49,958 bases of DNA. Source: JAGOMX01 sp041738135. Its GTDB lineage: Bacteria; Pseudomonadota; Alphaproteobacteria; JAGOMX01. This document shows, one piece after another, positions 49,193 through 49,958 of this stretch. A program made the translations under genes and the position numbers. The notes under the pieces are model-generated. The model saw nothing but the letters and a program-made list of their open reading frames with translations. It was not told the origin of the DNA and ran no database searches. The stretch is taken from NCBI GenBank assembly GCA_041738135.1, contig JBGSQK010000036.1:1-49958 (forward strand), read 5' to 3'. Each line of letters starts with the position of its first letter. The first letter of the stretch is position 1.

Positions 49193-49958
49193 TTAGGTCG
49201 CTGTGTTATTTAAAGGGCAGATGTCTGTAATTAGTGAGAAGTTCTGTATACTTTGTTGAGCTAGCTCTGACGGAGTACTTTCTTCACTTTGGTAGGAGAT
49301 CTTTGGTTGCTCGTGTGAGAATGTGCTGACGAATTCTAAGGTCGTTGGTGTTAAGCATAACTTCGAGTCATCGCTGAGGTTGCCGTCTGTGATGAGAATG
49401 CTGAATTTCAGTGAGTTGTCATCATGGTTTCTGCAGGCGCAGTCATTTATCTTTAGAGAATAATCGCCTGTGAGGGTATTTACGGTTAAAGCTTCTTCAG
49501 CGCTGACTACTTTTATATATCCTTCTCTGTGATCTCTATCGTAAAAGCCGCCGTCTAGTATATTGTTTATGCTGTATATGTTGATGGGATCGTCATCTAG
49601 ATCCTGGGCGTTGCCTTCCGAGTATATATTTCCTTTGATAGGGTCTTTCGAGCATTCTTTTGGTATGCAATGCCTGATCTCATCATCAATGGTCGGGCAG
49701 TGGTTCTGTCCTTGTATGATGATGTCTTCACGGGATTCAGAGGCCAGTGCGCCGTGGTTGTCGCCCACCGTATAAAATGTGGTGATATGCAGACTGTCCT
49801 TGGACGAGAGGTGGTCTAGGGCGCCGTAGTCTGTGATAATTTCGTTCCCACTAGCATCGATAGTTATGGTGGCTGTGTCGCATGGGTTGTTCAGATATGT
49901 AATGGTATATATGCCGAGATTTCCTGTTTGTTGTATGGAAAATGCGCAGTCCAGATTA
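49193..49958 (-). CDS. large secreted cadherin-like surface protein, C-terminal part (runs off window)
   Basis: The frame is open from the right edge to a stop at 49193, at least 254 residues, so the start lies outside the window. It holds a segment resembling cadherin or VCBS-type Ig-fold domains: EGNAQDLDDDPINIYSINNI, with the Asp-rich calcium-binding pattern, then YDRDHREGYIKVVSAEEALT and TGDYSLKI. Upstream, NLGIYTITYLNNPCDTATIT and the HITTFYTVGDNHG segment suggest one more such domain. Several cysteines are present, including CIPKEC and CAC. Function as adhesin or surface protein is inference. No anchoring motif is visible at the C-terminus. Confidence 0.65.
   Translation of the reverse strand, partial: NLDCAFSIQQTGNLGIYTITYLNNPCDTATITIDASGNEIITDYGALDHLSSKDSLHITTFYTVGDNHGALASESREDIIIQGQNHCPTIDDEIRHCIPKECSKDPIKGNIYSEGNAQDLDDDPINIYSINNILDGGFYDRDHREGYIKVVSAEEALTVNTLTGDYSLKINDCACRNHDDNSLKFSILITDGNLSDDSKLCLTPTTLEFVSTFSHEQPKISYQSEESTPSELAQQSIQNFSLITDICPLNNTAT

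Overview
The window is a chromosome segment from an alphaproteobacterium, GC roughly mid-40s percent. Evidence for the group: an F1-only atpHAGDC operon, the fliF-fliG-fliH(flbE)-fliN-flbD gene order known from Caulobacter, a sigma-54-type promoter beside an FlbD-type activator, and a D,D-carboxypeptidase fused to a SPOR domain. E1-beta of pyruvate dehydrogenase lacks an N-terminal lipoyl domain, and small Sec-secreted proteins and palindromic repeats are frequent. This recalls host-associated lineages such as Holosporales or Rickettsiales, but that placement is inference.

Layout. 1-2247: the right end of an apparent IS66-type element has landed in the 3' end of a gene for a secreted coiled-coil protein. 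2719-8086: atpHAGDC on the minus strand, with two palindromic repeats between atpG and atpD. 8384-9535: an L,D-transpeptidase and a small membrane protein. 9633-15817: nuoJKLMN with its own promoter; NuoJ carries a large insertion. 15911-24241: recQ, a dapF-mtaB-secreted protein-ubiE run, a Bax-like hydrolase with a secreted neighbour, and an NFU-type Fe-S carrier. 24434-27806: small secreted proteins, a repeat, a possible orphan small-RNA locus and a DUF2125-like protein. 27969-29207: dacC-like carboxypeptidase. 29237-41888: flagellar cluster in two blocks, fliK-flgD-flgE and fliF-fliG-fliH-fliN-flbD-flhA-flhF-flhG. 42041-45008: alcohol dehydrogenase, two secreted proteins and two more repeat families. 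45018-48294: pdhA-pdhB-pdhC. 48405-49958: a beta-barrel protein and the C-terminus of a large cadherin-like surface protein.

How the genes work together. PDH makes acetyl-CoA and NADH, the Nuo membrane arm pumps protons with NADH-derived electrons, F1 uses the gradient, and UbiE makes quinone for the chain. DapF, the L,D-transpeptidase, the carboxypeptidase and the Bax-like enzyme show a maintained, remodelled peptidoglycan wall. The flagellar genes build the hook, the MS ring, the switch and the export gate; FlbD is the likely activator of the sigma-54 promoter at 29237.

The least explained material is the set of 115-200 bp repeats with long terminal inverted repeats (several families, one inside the atp operon), a non-coding locus at about 25779-26083 driven by a near-perfect sigma-70 promoter, the NuoJ insertion, two predicted leaderless genes (ldt and dapF), and an operator-like inverted repeat at the predicted pdhABC start site. 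No rRNA, tRNA or CRISPR array was recognised.
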